From Mimachlamys varia (Eukaryota; Mollusca; Bivalvia; Pectinida; Pectinidae): a DNA stretch of 64,000 nt. The translations under genes and the position numbers were made by a program. The DNA is taken from assembly GCA_947623455.1 (NCBI GenBank), contig OX392536.1, positions 39,949,465 to 40,013,464 of the forward strand. Direction: 5' to 3'. This document shows positions 61,400 to 64,000 of the stretch, in pieces. The notes below the pieces were generated by a model that saw only the letters and a program-made list of their open reading frames with translations, was not told the origin of the DNA and ran no database searches. Position 1 is the first letter of the stretch. Every line of letters starts with the position of its first letter.

Positions 61400-61605
61400 T
61401 CAATCAGTTTTGACTACTTGTGTTTCGGGGCATCAACTACTGGTTGTAATTAAATCTTGGTCTTCACGTTAAAACAGTTAAATACGTAGATAAAATGCCA
61501 TGTATAGCGTAGCCTGTAAAGATCTCATATAAGAATCAAATTGTAGTACATGTATTTAATTTTTTTTTATGAAGTATATCAAAATAGTTTTTTTTTATAT
61601 ATATA
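61400..61605. other. Diverged right edge of the tandem array
   Basis: Still alignable to the start of the 3' spacer of other units (CATCAACTACTGGTTGTA, ATACGTAGATAAAATG, GCGTAGCCTGTAAAG) but with many more differences and small gaps than units share with each other. The homogenised array therefore ends here. Confidence 0.6.
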
Positions 61606-61609
61606 AAAT

Positions 61610-62880
61610 TTTTTCACAACCTTTGTTGGGCTTTATCCAATGAACCTTTCAGCTAATATCATGATTCTAGGACTTTTGGTATTTCAGAAGAAGTCGTTTA
61701 AAGGTTTTTTCGTTTAAAGATTTTAACAGATTTGACCCCCTACAACCTTGAATATGGGTCAAGGTCATTTTATTTGCAAATTTTGCCGGGATTCATCCAA
61801 GGGACCTTTCAGTCAAATATCATGCTTCTATGCCTTTTTGGTATTTCAGAAGAGGCTTTTTAAAGGTTTAAGCAGATTTGACCCTTGTGACCTTGAATAT
61901 TGGTCAGTCATTTCTTTTCCCAAACTTTGTTTGGCTTCATCCAAGAAACCTTTCAGCAAAATATCATGCTTCTAGGCCTTTTGGTTTTTCAGGAGAGGTT
62001 TATTGTTAAAAGGTTTTAATAGATCTGACCCCTAGGACCTTGAATATGGGTCAAGGTCATTTCTTTTCGCAAATTTTGTCAAGCTTCATCCAAGGAAGTA
62101 CCAGCCAAATATTATGTCTCTAGACCTTTTGGTGAATCAGAAAAAGTTATTTAAATGTTTTAACAGGTTTGACCCATGTCAAGGTCATTCCTTTTCACAA
62201 ATTTTGTCGGGCTTTATCCAAGAAACCTTTCAGCAAAATATCATGCTTCTAAGACTTTAGTTTTATTAGAAGAAGTCATTTAAAGGTTATAACAGATTTT
62301 ACCCCTGTGACCTTGAATATGGGTCAAGTTCATTTGTTTTCGCAAACTTTCTCAAGCTTCATCGAAGTGACCTTTCAGCCAAATATCATGCTTCTTATCC
62401 ATTTGGAATTTCAGAGTAAGTCGTTTAAACGTTTTATCAGATTTGAACCTTGTGACCTTGAATATAAGTTAATGTCATTTCTTTTCACAAACTTTGCTGG
62501 GCTTCATCAAAGGAACCTATCAGCCAAATATCTTGCTTCTTATGCTTTTGGTTTATTAGAATTTGTTTAAAGGTTATAACAAATTGGACCCCTGTGACCT
62601 TGAATATGGGTCAAGGTTATTTTTTTTCGCAAATTTTGTTTGGCTTCATCCAAGGAAGCTACCTGTCAAATATAAGGTCTCTATGCCAGAAGGTATTTCA
62701 GAATATGTTGTTGGAAAGTTTCAACATTTTTGACCCCTGTGACCTGGAAAGTACGTCAAAGTGATTCTTTTTTCGCAAATTTTATTCAGCTCATTCTAAG
62801 AAAGTTACAAGCCGAATTTCATGTCACTAGGCTTTTCGGTATTTCAGAAGAAGTCGTTTAAAGGAAAAGTAGACGGAAGC
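61610..62880. repeat. Expanded array of the ~130-bp repeat (about 9-10 units)
   Basis: Tandem diverged units with GGCTTCATCCAAGGAACC, then CAGCCAAATATCATGCTTCT, TTTCAGAAGAAGTCGTTTAA, GACCCCTGTGACCTTGAA and TATGGGTCAAGGTCATTTC. It is the same family as the one to three units in the other spacers. Short open frames across it are repeat artefacts. Confidence 0.8.
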
Positions 62881-63019
62881 AGGACACACAGCGACAGGCC
62901 AAGAGAACTAAAAGGGTCCTGCTTATATATCTCCCAAAAGCATCGATCCTTATGGTTTGAACCCAATGCTCAAACTCAGTGACTTTTATTTTTGTTCAAT
63001 TGAATTCTCAAAAAAGAAA

Positions 63020-63680
63020 GTGACAAACGGTTTCCTTGACCTTTGACTCTGTGACCTTGACTTTTGGTCAGTTAACTCCTTGTTTTAATTCTGATCAACT
63101 TTCTTCACAGTGTCATAACGAAATGTTCATCAAGAGCTATGAAATTTGACCTTTAAATGAGCAAGTGTCCTTGACTTTTGGCAAGTTAAATCCTTATTTA
63201 ATCAAAACGACTTTGATTCATAATGTCATAACAAAATGTTTTTATTTTTAGTGAAAATATATGAAATTTGACTTTGACCTTTGACCTTGGCTTTTTGGTA
63301 AGCTAACACCTAGTAATTTGCAACCAATTTTGATTCATAATGTCATAACAAATTTTCATCAGTGAAAAGATATAAAATTTGTGACCTTGATGTCAAATTT
63401 GTGGACTCCTTTTTTAATTCCAACCAACTTTGCTTCATGTCAAAACAAAATATTCATTAGTGAAAATATATCAAATTTGACCTTGACCTTTGACCTTCAC
63501 GTTTTGGTCATTTAACTCTTTGTTTAATTCCAACCAAATTTGCATCATAATGGCAACACAAAATGTTAATCATTGAAAGTATATATAAATTTGACCTTGA
63601 CCTAGTGACTTTGACATCCAATTACTTAACTCTTTGCTTGATTCTGACCAACTTTGCTTCACAATGTCATTTCAAAATGA
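63020..63680. repeat. Tandem array, about 105-116 bp unit, rich in TGACCTTTGACCT
   Basis: About six units with TTTTGGTCAGTTAACTCCTT, then CCAACTTTGCTTCA, AATGTCATAACAAAATGTTC and GTGAAAATATATGAAATTTG, ending in TTGACCTTTGACCTTGAC. Exact TGACCTTTGACCT strings are at 63275-63287 and 63484-63496, with a one-mismatch version near 63037. The repeat looks of the kind I recall from bivalve genomes. Confidence 0.75.
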
Positions 63681-63689
63681 TCATAAGTA

Positions 63690-64000
63690 CAAGAGGCACA
63701 CGTGCATATCTGGGTCTTAAGAAGAATATTGCTGAAATATTAGCTAATTTGACCCTTTTGAGTCCTCCCGATAGGTTCTTGCCCAGGGGTAGTCCAGAGT
63801 CAAAATCCTTCCAATATCAAACTGTTATCTAATGGTTGTAGTTCCAATCAAGTATAAATCTTTAAATAATGTATGTATGCTAATTAAGACTAATTTGAAA
63901 ACAACTGATCATGAGTACTATATATAGGAGTCAAATCATGATCAGAGCTAAAACGTAGAAACTGAGTGTTCACCAAACTACTGTAGGGGAGAAAACTCTT
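63690..64000. other. Unannotated right flank
   Basis: Nothing recognisable: no splice-supported exon, repeat array or inverted repeat that I could establish. Confidence 0.5.

Noticed and set aside
62307..62570. Open frames in the right flank
   Set aside because: They run across several units of the ~130-bp tandem repeat and show no exon-like borders.

Overview
The window is eukaryotic nuclear DNA, most likely from a bivalve mollusc. It is AT-rich, with spliced genes (GT-AG introns), TATA boxes and AATAAA signals. It also carries repeats I associate with bivalve genomes: degenerate ~130-bp 'gtgaccttgaatatgggtca' arrays, 'gaccttgacctttgacc' arrays and a 'gggccataactc' element. A scallop-like genome is my best guess from memory of such repeats; the species cannot be fixed from the sequence alone.

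Nearly the whole window is one tandem array of six copies of a 10-13 kb unit, all on the + strand. Each unit carries one six-exon gene. I reconstructed it by hand, and in all six copies the exon lengths are 154+218+190+99+111+128 = 900 nt, i.e. 299 codons plus stop. The product is a small secreted protein: an 18-residue signal peptide followed by two fasciclin (FAS1) domains, related to the TGFBI/periostin/fasciclin adhesion family. Five copies are intact (starts 1890, 12306, 22425, 46850, 57708). Copy 4 (33617-37342) has a nonsense codon in exon 5 and is probably a pseudogene.

Unit layout, left to right: a 1.4-1.6 kb segment bounded by an inverted 17-bp motif ('element B'); about 750 bp of upstream sequence ending in a TATA box 50 nt before the ATG; the gene; an AATAAA about 85 nt after the stop; about 3 kb of spacer with one to three ~130-bp repeat units and an internal duplication; and a 1.4 kb fold-back element with terminal inverted repeats and many GATATC palindromes ('element A'). 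Element A's right end abuts the next element B.

Intron 1 is the most unusual part. It holds a 33-bp minisatellite that ranges from about 3 to about 44 units between copies. After it comes a 72-bp tandem repeat whose unit contains the exon 2 splice acceptor plus the first bases of exon 2, so each gene has 2-16 decoy acceptors upstream of the real one.

Between copies 4 and 5 a 5'-truncated LINE (42179-44576) with an 11-bp target-site duplication interrupts element B. The other complete element B copies keep the empty site. The array ends after copy 6 at about 61600; the rest of the window is simple tandem repeat arrays and unannotated sequence. No tRNA, rRNA, CRISPR or prokaryotic features were seen.
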